The notes under the pieces were generated by a model that was not told the origin of the DNA, ran no database searches, and saw nothing but the letters and a program-made list of their open reading frames with translations. Of a stretch of 64,000 nt of DNA, positions 1-13,951 are shown piece by piece. Within the stretch, counting starts at the first letter, position 1. The number at the start of each line of letters is the position of its first letter. The translations under genes and the position numbers were made by a program. The stretch covers positions 20,879,971-20,943,970 of the forward strand of contig NC_003070.9 in NCBI RefSeq assembly GCF_000001735.4. The letters are read 5' to 3'. This DNA comes from Arabidopsis thaliana (taxonomy: Eukaryota; Streptophyta; Magnoliopsida; Brassicales; Brassicaceae).

Positions 1-3000
1 ATTGATACTCAGGGAGGTCTAGTTGGTTAAAACTGCAACAGAACAAGATTTGTTAAATTACGCCAACAACTAAAATTTTAAAATAAAAAAGAGCTTTGTA
101 ATGATTTCTAACCATGTATGAGCTGATGGCAGCCGCTCTGGGGCTCCATATGCTTTGTGGATTTGTAATCTTTGAGGGCCAGAAATACCTTGCAGTGCCT
201 TGAAGCCTTCCAAAGGAACCTGAAAACAGAAACACCGCTTGTAAAACATATGAAAGTTTCCCTTTTCTATGAATTTCTAGCGTTTCAAAAGGGGAATAGA
301 GGAAGGAGATCAAAATCGAGATCAAACCAACCAGACAAAAAAAAACAAGTACATATATATCAGAAAGAGAATCTCAAGTGACTTGGACAGAAGCTGCTAA
401 TATTGGTCTACCTTTGATGTTCCAGTGACAAATTGAAGAAATCTAGCCATATCTTCTTTGCTGAAAGCCTTGACAACCTCCCAGAACCAATGAATAACAG
501 GGGATCCTGCCGTGTAGCTGGTATACTCGGTATTGGCTTTTAGATCATCAACTAAAACAAATAAAAAGATTGTTATTATAATAACTTAATGGATAAGCAC
601 ATAGATATTGATCAATAGAATCCAACTTACAATCAATCTCAGGCAACCCGCTGATTAGGAGCTCAAGCTCTTTATCATTGAAAATTGATACAAGCTCACG
701 AGGTATTAATTCATTAAAGCCTTCGAGGAAAGCGTTGATTTGAGGCCGAATAGCATTGGTAAGTATGTGGCCGGCCACAAGGTCAACATATTCATGTTTT
801 GTTTCTTCTGTTACCCGTATGTTTCGTCCTCCAGGTTTAAGCTCGTAGTCCGTCACCTTTTTCATCAAAGATAATATGATCAATTCAATACAGTGGCACT
901 TTGGGATAAAGCACCAAAAAAACAAAAAACAAAAACACATCAAGCGAACCTCTGTCTTTTCGTAAAGAATGTGTTTTTCCTCATCTGCGTCCATACTAAA
1001 TGTGAGGTCGAGTATGTCGCTCACGTCATTCTAAATGAACAGAAAAAGGCACAAATATGAGTCTCAAAAAGCAGGACCTGACTTCGATTTTTGAGCTTTG
1101 TAATAGATAAAGATTAATAAAGGCTAGGTCCTCAAACCTCTAATAGCCACTTCAAATTCTTGTAGTAATCAGGATCCACCGCCTCAATGTCATGATAGGT
1201 CACCTTCACACCGAGTATGTGTTTATAGAAGGAACGGGTGAAATAAACATCCAAAAGCTGCCCATCAAACAACGCCTTTGCCACCTGCAGTGACATCACA
1301 AACACATCAGAGAGAACCAAAAACCAACAATCAGGTGAGTGCATTGAGAAGGTTCTGAAATATTACCATGCGACCAACAAATTTGAAGTATGATAGATGT
1401 TCAGTTTGGTAAACAGAATTGGGATTCGGTTGGAAGGTGGCATCATTTCCAACGGTAGTGAAGAGTAACGCTCCTTTGTCAAATATAACTCTTGACAATA
1501 ACTGATACCATTCTCTGGTTAGACCACCGGCATCAATACCTTCCTCACCTTGAAACTGCACATTCAGACGTCCCTTCAGATCCTGCGGGGAGCGCATACG
1601 TAACTGGTTGTATGAATCTTCCAACACATAAGCTCGGCGGACACTAATACGCAATGGCCCAGAAATATGTTGATCATGTTGGTGCCTTATTCTTGACCTG
1701 AAGTACGCTTTCTTGTTGTCAAAATCAATCAGCCTTGGTGCCTTCAGCATCATTGAAAGGGACTTCTCCAGCAAACTCGGATTTTGCCTAATAAATGAAT
1801 TCAAAAGTCGCCTATGCTTCTCAGCAAACTTTGAAAATGTAACAGAACCATCAGTTTTTTTCTGAGAATCTACGCTGGTTTTAGATGAGGAACCATGAGC
1901 AGAGGACTCCTTTACTTCTCCAGCTGTCACATTTGTATCCTGCTGTAACATTGACGGAGTTTGAATCTTCTCACAGAGAACAAAGAAAGCCTCAATAAGA
2001 GGGAGGAGCCTCTGAGTTCCTGGAGAGAGAGAGGACGTAGGAGAGATCCCTAGAACATGATCTCCGGGGTTTATATTTGATGCAGCTGCAGTATGATCGA
2101 GCTGCAACTCAGTCATGCTGATACACTGACTAAGTTCATGCCACAAGGGCTCTAATGCCACATTTAGTCTCTGCATAATGTTTTGTTCCTCCTGTTCTGT
2201 TTCTCTTTCGGTTCCCACATTGCTCTCATCAATAGGAGAAGTTAGTGAGCTAAGCACTTGCAGAACACGGAGAATCGAAGCACCTGCCATGGAACCTGTA
2301 CTCCGACTCATCTTCTGTTTACTGCTTAGTGTTGCCAGCTCACGGACAGTTGAGGAACTCAAACTACTTGCCAATTCTGAGAGTTCTTTGGTGAAAAATT
2401 TGCGATGAGCAACATCTACGGCAGCCAACTTTTTCAGTACCTCTCCCGCTAACGAGTAAATTTTGTCCGATAACCTATTACGGTAATAAAACATGTGAGT
2501 TCGTCTAAAGCAATTCAAGGAAATAATTGAGACCAAGGATAAGAAAAGACCTATGTTGTGTAGACTACTACCTATATAAATATAACTATATAAGAGACTA
2601 AGTTCAGGAACGCAAAGAAAGAAAGAAAAGAAGGCGTCTCTTACCCTTCATATCCAAGAAGAATGCAAAGATTGCAGAGGTCAGACTGTGGCAACTGCAA
2701 GAATATGTTATATATTTCAGCACAATTCTTCCTTCTTGCAACAGATAGGTCAGCTTCACCCACTAGCTCAGATTCAGCATCTTTTCGTGTTTCACTTGAA
2801 GCTTCTTCACCGACAGGTTTGTTTTCTAATTTCTCAGGTACTCCTGATGACGGAGACCAACCCTCAATTCGGGACGCTGCTGTGTAGACAACTACTTGCA
2901 GCAAGCCCATGACCTGAAACAATACAGATACAATAACCAAAGAAATTTTCAGGACATTGCTGTGAGAAAATGCCTACTTTCTGAAAATCATGCTAAACAT

Positions 3001-6000
3001 ACCAGCCCTAGATGAGATGTACTCTGCAGAAGCTGAGGCCGATTAAGCAGTTTTAGGAAGACAACCAGAGGTATCTCCAGATCTCGGGAATCTGTCACAT
3101 GAGTAACTTTCTCTTTACCTTTTCGGCTTGACAACTGGGATAGAAGTGACGAATCAAAGTAAAACAACATGTCAGCAACAGCAGAATGATTTGTAGCCAA
3201 GTACGTCAAAACCTCAAGCACCCGGCGGAACACTAAAGGAGGAAGACCTGTGTTAAGAACAAAGAAAGTCAGTCAGTGCTCTGGAAGCTTGCGAGAATAA
3301 CAGACAAAGACTTTCGGTAAGAAGTACTACCATTCAATAGCTGAGATCGACCATAAACAACATTTGATTGACAGCCATAGAGTCTTTGCGGATTAGTTAT
3401 TGCCAACTCGCTCGGTGATGTTTCCATCTCCGGCCTAATCATATCCAGTAAAAGTTGAACCAGGTTTGCCCTTGTAAAACTGTGAGCACATAGATTTAAG
3501 AGAAGCCTCTGCAGAAGGCCTTTTCCCAATGGCTGATACATTAAAATAACATCATTGTTAGAAGCCTAAAAAAGTGCTTGTGATACTTCAATTAAAATAG
3601 TCAATTCGGCGTTGATAAATAAGAACCAAAATCATTGATTTGTTTATTTGTTAGAAGGGGGTAGGGTAAAACAGGAATGCCACTAACCTGTGCAAGTCGT
3701 AATAGCCTGATTAGTGATTTCAAGGCATCAGCATTCACAAGAGGGTCTCCTTCAATCTCTTTTACTTTCAAGCCATCTGCAGAAGATGAAACAGCCCTCT
3801 GACCAATAGTGACTCCAACACCCCTGTCCATCCCCGTCAGCCTATTGTATCCCAAACCATTCCTCCGATTATTCAGCCTGTGACTACTTCCAAAAACACT
3901 ACTACGAGCTTGATAGTGACTCATTGCTCGGTCTCTGAGCATCTGGGCTTCCGCAAGTAAAGGGGAAGGCAAAGCTGCCAAAACTGCTTCTGAAGAAGTT
4001 AAGAGAACCTGAAAATAGCATATTTCAGATTGTTATAAACATTTGACAATTCAAATTACCTAATTCAAATAAAGAGATACAAACCTCTTCTCGTAAATCA
4101 GCAGGTAGAGTAGCAATAATTGAAGCATTATCCATATCAACTGCCTGTCCTTGTGACTGCTGTACCATCCTTTGCGCCCTTTGTTGAGCAAGAACTTCTG
4201 TTTGGATATCTGGGGGAAGCGCAGCCAAAAATTCAGGATCTATGTCGTCTACTGGAGGTGGTTCATAAGTTGGTGGCTGGACGGACTGAGCTTGCTGAGA
4301 AGCAAGGACTTCTGCCCGCAAATCTTCAGGGAGCGCTTCCAAAAATGTAGGATCGATGGCATTCACTTCAGGTGCCCTACCATCCAAGCTACCTTCCTCA
4401 ACTTGTTCATCATTCCTCACATTTTCTGTAGCTTCCATGGACGAAAGCTCATTGTTGTCACCGTCCAAAGGTGAAGGTTGTACACTTTGATTTCCCTCTG
4501 CACCATCACTACTCATATCAACATCAACACTTGGTTGAAAATTAGAATCGGGATCATCTACTGGAGGAGCTATAGCTGTTACAGACACATTTTGAATACT
4601 GGAAGTATCAGGTTGACCCTGAGCAGTGGAGATAAGATGCACAGCTTCGTGGTCTACTTGATCAATAGGCGCACCATCACCTTCCCCAACTTCCATTCTA
4701 TCAATCTCATTTGGTGTACTGTTCAAAGGAAGAGGCTGCATAACTTCAAGCTGCTGCAGACTTTCACCTGTATCTTGGCTGACAGGAGAAGCTAGATTAG
4801 CTTGACCTTGAGCGAAACTTTCAGCCATTACATCAGGTGGATTATTAACATTTTCATTGTTATTTAGTAGTTCACGTTCTTCACTTTGTTGACCACCTTC
4901 GTTACCATCACCCAAAACAGTTTCACTTCCAACAGATGGAGGAACATCCGGGTGCAGCTGCTCTTGGATTTCTGTGGTATTAGTCTCCCTTTCAACAACA
5001 GTATTTACTGGAGCAGAAGCACGCAAGTTGGAAATAAAATGTTCTTCTATCAACTGGGCAATTGAAGCTGATAGGCTACTTGGCTGAGGATGACCTATAT
5101 CAGTCCACCGACTATCACCAACCCCTCTTCTTGATGAATCCATACCCACAACAGAATAATCAGTCAAAGGAGGAGGTGCCCCACCACCTGCTAAACGAGC
5201 GCTGAAAGGATCAACTGGTACTTGATCAAATGGTAGAACCGGTGTATCAAACATGTAAAACTGTGCTACGTCGTAGCTGCCAGCTTCTGAATGCCTGGAT
5301 ATACTGCCAGCACTTGCTGAAACTGACGCTGTATTGCCAGTTTGTGAAGGCCTGGAGAAGAGCGGGTGCTGAAAACCATGTACCTCTGAGCCAGATCGAT
5401 CAAGAGAAGATCTGCCTGTTTGGCGTCTACGCTCAAAGCCCAAGGGTCTCCGCAGAGCAAACAGATCGTCAACATTCACACCTTCAAACGGCTCAGCTGT
5501 AATATCATCAATAAAACCATTTCCACCACCAGATCGCCCAAGAATCTGGAAGTGATCCAGCCCATCAAGAGCTTCCCTCCACCGCACCTCTATTACACGA
5601 TTCTCGTGGAAATCATCATCATCTTCATCAACCATGTCATCATTATATTCATCTCCAAGGCCAGTATCTTCAGGGTCTTCCACATCAGTTCCAGCAAGAG
5701 ACATAACACCAGCTCCATCTTCCACTAAATCTGCATCTTCATCATCTCCTTCATCATCCTCCCCTTCATCGCCCATGTCATCATCTACATCATCGTCAGC
5801 TCTATTTTCAACATGAAAACTCATTTCGATTTGATCACCTTCAATCTCTTCTCGCATGAAATCCATCTGAATAGGTTCAGGCAGTATTGTCTCATCGCCT
5901 TCTATCCTCATATCCTGAGGCATAGCCTGGGTTTGACTCGAACCCCTTTCACCTGCGCTTTGAGAGGAAACTTGAGCCTGCTCCTGTCCATTACCTGCTG

Positions 6001-9000
6001 CATCTGTTACTTGCTGTAGACTGCTATTATTTTGATTCAGCTCATCAGCTTCAGTCTCAGTTGAATTTCCATGACTATCATGTCTCTCATCAGAGTCTCT
6101 GTTTTTTTTCTCGTTTGGTACTTCTGATTTTAGCTGCTCGGCAGCATTTGCAGCCCTTGTCAGTGTCTCGAGAGACTTGAGAATAAGAGTGACAAGCTTT
6201 GGAGCATCAGGGTGGTCAAGATCAATCACGTGAAGGATGCTGGTCAAACACTGGATAGTTCCCCCGTCCATCATGCTCTTTGCAACGTCAGGTGAACAGC
6301 CACAACCAGGGAAATTGCTTGAAGATGAAGATGAATTCTTCGTCAAGATCGAGTAAACCAGGTTAGCAAAAGCAAGAACTCTTTTATCAGGTAATAGAAC
6401 GCTTTTACTAGAACTCCTTCCCAAGGAAGCAAATACGGATAAAACCCTCGAAAGCTCATTGATTATTCTTTTACGCCCTTCATTAGAACGACTGCACAAA
6501 ACAACAAGAAACCAGGAAGCCTTTTCAGACAGTTTCTCCTTCCATTCTTCAGGTCCAACAAACTTTTCGAGAGATATAGGAAGCAATCGATGAATGACAT
6601 GGTAAATTAACCCTCCATTTCCAGGTGAATCATCAGGTAGATTGGATCCTCGAAGTTGAGATATTTCTGTATCCCGTCTCAGTATGACACTGGTACCATG
6701 TGAGTACATGAGAACAATATCACTCAACAACTTCAAAATAAATGTTACCCTGGCCAGTTCTTCAGATTTTTCAGGTATTTCTGCTTTCTCCGGCTCACCA
6801 ACTCTTGAGGAGCTTGCTTTCTCCGGCTCACCAACTTTTGATTTACCCTTCACTTTAGTAGTCGGCTCATCGACCTCCATCGAAATTAAATTGGTTTCTC
6901 CATCTTCCTGCCTCTTCACCCTAGGAAAACTCAAGACAAGGTCAATAAGCTGATCAATAACTTGGATGAAGTTAGCAGGGACTCTTCTGTGGCTTTTTGA
7001 ACATTTTCCTGACACATCATGAAGCTTATTTTCAGATATTCCAAGGGGTTCATTCAAAGAGAATCCGTGTTCACTGCCAGAAACTTTTGGCTTTTCTTTT
7101 TCCTTTGACAGTATCACAAAGTCCCTCCCTCCTGATGACTCCAATTGACAAGTTGAAGCCACAGCTTTCATAAAAACAACTGGATCTCTAGAAATTACAG
7201 GTGCCATTGTTGTCAGGAATGTCCGAGGTAACACCCTACCGATATGTCTCTTCCCACTCAAGGTCTGTCGTATTTCTGTTTCCATAGCAATTTGGAGAGT
7301 TTGAGGATCTTCAACAAGATGCCGTACTATAACAGATGCAACAGTATCATACCCAGGGAAACAACATTTTTTCGGAAGATTAAAAAGTGAAGATAAGCCT
7401 CCATTTTCCAGAAACTGGATAGCTAAAGCATGTGATTTCGTTAGACGGGCACATAACTGAAGCACAGCTTGCATGATCATAGCTGGAACATGCTGCTTTA
7501 TGAGGCCACAGGCGATTAGTAAAGCTTTATGACCCTCTTCCATGGTCAGATAGCCTGTAGATTTTCCAAAAATCAATTCCAAAGCCTGGTTTGACTCCCC
7601 TTTAGCAACATCTGAAGATAATGCATCCTTTAAAGCTGCTGTTGAGTCTTGCGGAGAATCACTCGGCACTAAAGATCCACCTTGATTTCCTTCCACATAT
7701 TCAGACGAGAGTTTTGTCTGTGCCTGCAGCATCATGCTCAATACAAGAAGCAAAGCACTAATGCATTTTGGAGCCAGAATCTCAGTTTCAGATTCACTCT
7801 TAAGGTTGAAATCCGTCAAGATACCAATTGCTACGGTCACAATACCATCCTGTGCAGCAATTTCTCGTGTGTTATCATCTTCTGAGAGTACTAATGCTAA
7901 AATGTGTGGTATCATAGTCAAAGCACCAGTATCCTTGGAGAAATCAAGTTGTACAAGCTTCAGTTGCTGAATAAGATACGACACGATTTTTGGCCGATCT
8001 TCCCCTTTGTTTCGGTTACATAGTGTCACAAACAAATCCATTAACGGGAAAGCCATAGAATCATCACTCTGAAATAACTTTACCGATGCAGCAATGACTT
8101 CATCAACAGGTGGTTCTTTTGGCTCTGCTTCTTCCTGCGGAACATCTACTGGCTTTTCTGTATCCTCAAGTTTTGGAGTTTCAGATGAATTTCCAAGAGA
8201 TAGTGCAAGTGCTTGAGCCAATTCGTCATCTTCCTGCACCGGCTGCTCAGGATTGGTAAACAACCAGTCCATAGCCATTTCAACACTGTTTGTTCCCACT
8301 CTTCGTAACGCGATTTCAGCCCTTGACCTTGAAAAACCCATTTCAACAATCATACCAACAATGGATTCGTCAAGCTGTAGAGGCAAGGCTCTTTGGTTTA
8401 TACCCCGGGTAACACCACTTCGATTTTCCCTTGCATCCACAACACCAGAGTATATATGTGTAACAAGGGAGGTAACTGAAGCAACAAAATTAGGATTGCA
8501 ATCTGGAAACATAGGGTGGTTCCATATAGGAAGTATGACATCCAGAACCTGAGACTGCAGATTTCGCACAAATGTCTCAGGTTCCCTTGGTACAGGAAAA
8601 AGTCCAATCGACAAACCAACTGAGGCTGGCTGCACAAGAAGCTGCGTTTGAGAGGTTGGAGATAAAAGATACGTTGAGTTAACAAAATAGTCCAGCGCTC
8701 GGCAATAGTTTTGCAGAGTATCTACCAGCCACTTACTGTGAGACCATATATTTCTCTCACCTGGCTTCTCATTCTCAGTACTAGATGCAGGAATAGAAAA
8801 CGGCACTGTCCAAAGCAACTGACTTGTAGCTTCAAATGTGGTGAGAAGTTCCTTAAACGTTCCATGGACATAAAAACTATTCACCATAGCTGTAAAACAG
8901 ACCCTCCTTCGAGTATCAAATGAAAGGAAAGTGATATCATCTACCACTTTTCCAAGGTACCGGCACTTCACTGACAGAGATTTCTCATGCCCAGCAGCAG

Positions 9001-12000
9001 CACCATACCCGTCGAAGTTAAGAGCTTCAAGAAATACTTTAGCTAACGCAGTACCAAGCGTCTTAGATGCTGAACTCAATGATGCCCCATCAATCCTGCG
9101 ACGATTAGCAGAGGTAAATCCTTTCACAAGGGCTGTGAAAAAAAAACGTAGTGTACAATTCAACTTGTTTAAAATTTCGGCAATGAGAACTTCAGTGCTT
9201 TTCTTTTTCAGCTCATGGGAAGATGACGTTACTGGTAGATCAGCTGGAATTTCAGAATCAAAATTAAAAGACTCCAGGTGCCGACGAGTTCTCCCACCCC
9301 TCATTCGGGCTATTGCATGTCGCGTACGACCATGAATACCTTCGCCAGAACGCACAATAGACAGAAATTCGCGATCCCCACCCCAAATAGACTGAGAACT
9401 ACTGCTCCTAATGGAAACAGGGTTTGTGTATCTAACTGCTAAAGCATTGCTTGAATCCTCATCACTCTCTCTTTCAGCAGTACTGGATGAAGCTGAAACT
9501 GAATTATCAGATCCTCGATCAACACTCTTTTTTTCATCTTCCTTAGTATCATTACACAAGGCCATCTGCCAAATCGTTTGCTTGTATGTTATACCAAGTT
9601 CTTTCAGTACATCAGCGTCAGCAGCACTCAATTCTGAGATAACTGAAGCTGATCCTTTCAACAAAAAGTTGGAGAGGGACAACATGCCTTCTAGGCAGGA
9701 AAGAGATCTCAAAATCTTCGTCTGGATTGCAGACTCTAATTTAAGAAGCTGAGTACCTTCAATGGAAACCAAAAGGATTTTTGTCTTCTTCAGATGTTCT
9801 CTTAAGTAGGAGCACACTATCCGGGCTAGACCAGCTGAATGCTGAGGGGAGAAGTTCTTAAAAGCGACAGAAAAACTTTGACCAAGAGAGGTTGATAGAG
9901 GCATAAGAGGTAAAGAGAATAGCTGTAAAACTGCATCAATTCCTTTCTTCTCAACAAACAGGGAACATACTTCCGCATTCTGAAGAACTGTTTCAAAGAG
10001 ACGAGCAACATTACACACACAATCTGGAAGAAACAGCTCAATGTTTGCTGGAGAAGTGTCAGAAGATGGTTCCGCCTCATCCGAAACTGCCAAGCTCTTC
10101 TCATCAACGTCAATTTCCATAGGAACAGGTGCAGCACTAGTAGGCACATCAGCTGACTTAGAGGTGGTGGCCTCCATCCCAGATCCAATAATCAACATGG
10201 AATTGAGGATTTCAATGAACATATCAACTCCATAAGTGCGCAACGAAGATTGATGTCTCAAGAGTTCATCAAGCCCACTTGACAAAGAACCAGGTGTATC
10301 ACCTGTAAGAGCCCTCAGATAAGAGGGAGAAGTAAATATTTTCACAAAACACCTCAAGGCATTTCGGTCCTTCACAGCTTGAAGACCGCTATTGTTGAGA
10401 CACAGAGCATCCAGACACTGCGGTATGCATGTTATGGCTTCTGCAGAGCAGATGACCTCATCAGATATAGCATCAAGAAAGGTAGAAGTTAAACCAGCTG
10501 AATCTAAAGCATTGAAACAAGTGGGATCTTTATGAATGAGATCACTCATGACAGTGGCAGCAAGCGAGAATACTCCACCCCCGAAATCTTTTGCTCTTCG
10601 GAAGATAATGCATAAGCATTCAGGCAACAAGCTCTCCTCGGAACCATAGAGGTTAGTGTTACCAGGAGCATAAGTTCCAAGGGATATTGCACGTAACAAC
10701 GCTTTTAACAACAATCTCCTGTGATACGAAATCAATGCTTCCGAATAGGGAAGTTGTTCAGTATCAGGCCCATTGCTATCAGAACTGCAATTTTTTTCTT
10801 TCACATCGTCTTCAGTACGAGAGACTTCCAGTTTCAACCGAAAGATAGTATCATCCAAGCCACCCAAATCTCTGAACAAAGCAGCAGCTGGATTGCTGTA
10901 ATCCATGAAGGCTTCTAATATATGCACAGCGGCACTGACCAAATGCAAGTGCTGGGGATCTGTATCTTTGATGAGAGGCACTAGGGTCGGGATAAGACCA
11001 GCTTCTCGCATGGCTGAACATCCAGACGATGATGAAACCAGGACTGTCACAAGGGATAACAAGGCTTCCGCAAAAGCAAGAGACCACTTGGAAGTAATAC
11101 AAACAACAGAATCAATGGCTTTCTGCATTAAGCCAGATAGCAAACCACGATGCCCGCCAGAGGTAACTGCAGTTAAAACAGTCGGCTGCCGAGTTCGATC
11201 CTGCGATAGTGCAACCAAGGATAGCAAGCATAGTATCCTTATTTTCTCTGGAACAGTATCCTCATAGCTTACCAGCGTAACTAACTCATTTACAAATTCC
11301 GGTTCGCCATTAAAGAAAGAAACAACATTCTCAGTGTCACCACTTGCTTGAACCAAAACAACGAAAGCATATAAGCGAATGCATGTAAACTGCTGCCGGG
11401 TTGCCAAAGAGGAGAACGCCCTTGCAAATCTCATTCTGGTCAGCAACGCAAATCTTAAACTGGGAGGAACATTGTGATCAATGACTAATTTGTTCAGAAG
11501 TTCCAGGTCAGACTCTGCGCATATGCTGACATCAGGTACATGAATAACTTGTAAACCGCCAGGAAGCTCACTTGGTGATTCATCAGAAGGATAAAATTCA
11601 AAATGAAGAGTACGACCTAGCTGGAGAGAAACCTGGTCACAACTGTTTTCTGCGGCACATGACGTCAAGCCAAGGCCTTCCTCTTTCCCCCCCCAGCCTT
11701 GTGCAAGGGAAAATAGTTTTGAATTCAGGGAAGCATCTCTTATTGAGTATTTTCCAATTTGCCTTTTCAAAAAGGCAGCCAACGTCTGCAGACACGCTTC
11801 AACGACATCTGCATCAGTAGATGCAAGTAGGAGAGAAAGATGCTGCTGCAGTTATGAAGAAAAAAAGTGTGTGAGAATCATGCAGGTAGACATCTCAGTA
11901 TATAAAGCAACATATCTAGCAGAACAACCAGAAATCAACATGGAATAAGAGTTGATAAAAATCAGTAACGACACTATATTGTGGCACCAATAAAAAAGAA

Positions 12001-12940
12001 ACAGTGCAAATATGAATGATAGTTAGGGGGATTCTGGCACACAGATTATTTACCTCATAAGAACTGTAAAAATGTTTGTTCGTGCAATTCTCTAAAACAA
12101 CTCTGATAACTCGGAGAACTTGCAGAACAGCATCCTTAGGGAAAGGTGGATCAGACTCCTCAAAGTTTTCCTCAATATGCAAATCCTTCCTTACTTGGAC
12201 GTGCTTCTCGAAAAATGTGTCAAAATAATTGAAGAGGTCCACCCAATGATGGAAGTCACCCTATATAAAAAACAAAACCGCCAACCATCAAAACAAGAGT
12301 ATGACAGAATTAAAGGGAAAACAGGTTCACAAACAAGGATTTCAAAACGTACCTTGTCGAATTCCCAGCGAAAACATGCAAGGGGTTCATGTATTAGCTC
12401 GAGTGGAACAGAAGTAACACTATTGATGAACGATTTGATTTTCGAAGGCTGGTTACAAATAAATAAAAAAGGGTTAACACAGCCAATACATATACAACAT
12501 CAAATAAAACAATTTACCAAAGCCTCCAACGTTTGGCTTAAGAACTAAATAAAACCCCATTATACCAATCAAAGATCATCTCAATAACCATACACCAAAA
12601 CATCAGAAACAGGCAAACGGAACTAAAGATAAATTTTTTTGAGTGAGATTAAAAAAAAACCCTCCAAGGTTTGGCTTAAGAACTCAAACCCCATTATACC
12701 AATCAATGATCACAACAATAACCATGCACCAAGACATCAGAAACAGACAAACGAAACAAAAAGATAAATCTTTTGAGTGAGATTAAAAAACTGAATTCCA
12801 AATGATAAATGAATAACAAGTAGCAGATATTAAAAAGAGTAATGCAAAGAGACAGATAGTTATACAATTGATTAAAAGGTTTAATTACGTGGTTTAGTAA
12901 CACTAACCACTTCCGAAGCTCTTCTCCTTCTAAGCTTCAT
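1..12940 (-). CDS. UPL1: HECT-type E3 ubiquitin ligase UPL1, 3' end beyond window
   Basis: Giant E3 ligase that takes ubiquitin from an E2 onto a HECT cysteine and then onto substrates. Exons on the minus strand: 12908-12940, 12353-12448, 12054-12260, 4085-11845, 3688-4008, 3331-3532, 3003-3247, 2645-2913, 1367-2474, 1138-1284, 950-1030, 631-856, 412-551, 113-219 and 1-32. All joins keep frame and give about 3658 residues; the family protein is ~3681. Order of parts: N-terminal armadillo-like DUF908/DUF913; UBA ~1270-1310 ([18 protein letters not shown]); UIM ~1323 ([12 protein letters not shown]); long acidic tract ~2125-2195; three LP-containing DUF4414-type repeats ~2605-2700; C-terminal HECT ending in [13 protein letters not shown]. 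The one 7.76-kb exon is unusual for a plant gene. The start [11 protein letters not shown] is the expected UPL1 N-terminus. UPL2 is the alternative by sequence; the neighbours (AHG2, SERAT2;1) favour UPL1. Confidence 0.95.
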
Positions 12941-13951
12941 GATGATTTAGAGACAGTCAGACAGGGCATATCCTAAAGCAAACACTAAAGGATTAAGCAG
13001 TGATCAAATCCTCGAGACGATAGAGAATTGATCAGTAATCACTTGTGGATATCGAATCACAAATATCAACGAGGGGTGATCTGGTCCAATACTTTGGATT
13101 GATGGCGATCGTTGAGGAAGACGAACGAGAAGAAGAAAAAGAGAAGGAGAGAAGAATTGACGATCCTGGAGATAATCGCCAAGTGTAAGAGCGATCCGAA
13201 ACTAGGGTTTAAAAGAGGATCGCGTATTAGAAGAGAAGGGATTTGATAGGGAGAGAGAAAGACGGTGTGAGAGAGAAAGAGAAGTGGAGAAGATTTCTAA
13301 CAAGCTAAGGCGCTTTGTGTTTTATACATGACGATATATTTTGTTCCAATGCCCGGTTTTTTTTTCCAGTGCCGGTTTAACTAAAACATTTATTTTATTT
13401 CTTTTGCAATTTTGCAATTTTATTAATTAATTGACTAAGGTAATATTCGAGGCAAAATATATTGAATATTTTTTAAAATACATATTAAATCTTAACATAT
13501 ATCTTGTAATATTTTTTTTATCAATTTTAGAGTAGTTCATACACAATAGATGATTAACATGACTAACTAAAATTATTATAAAATCAATATGACAAATATT
13601 TTTGTTTGATCTTAGATATAGCCAAAGTTATGTCTTGTTTTATTATATAAAGCATCTTTATTAATTCTTAAACGAGTTAGATTAGAAAGTATAAAAGAGA
13701 ATCCTTGAGAAAAAGAGTAGAAGCAAAAGCTAAAGACAAATTCTGTGATTCTTTTCTTCACTTCTTAGTGCTTTTTTCTTTCTTTCTCATGATTATAGTT
13801 TTTATGAAACAGAGTGATACAAAACTTACTAATATATATGATATATCTTACATTCACTACGTATTTGTCAAAAAGAATCATGATCATTTGCACATCTACA
13901 CAATGCTACTTCTTGTGCATTGAGGCATTATAGGAGAGCTTGCTTAAAGAC
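12941..13951. other. UPL1 5' leader/promoter and AT-rich spacer
   Basis: The first ~370 bases next to the UPL1 start are purine-rich on the plus strand (GA/GAAG runs to about 13310). This is typical of a plant 5' leader, and an untranslated intron is possible. From 13330 to 13950 the DNA is AT-rich and I see no gene. The short open frame at 13705-13923 has no family features. Confidence 0.5.

Noticed and set aside
8931..9335. 134-codon open frame antisense to UPL1
   Set aside because: Lies inside the 7.76-kb UPL1 exon, has no family features, and is a codon-shadow. The same applies to 9411-9752, 10905-11267 and 5420-5728.
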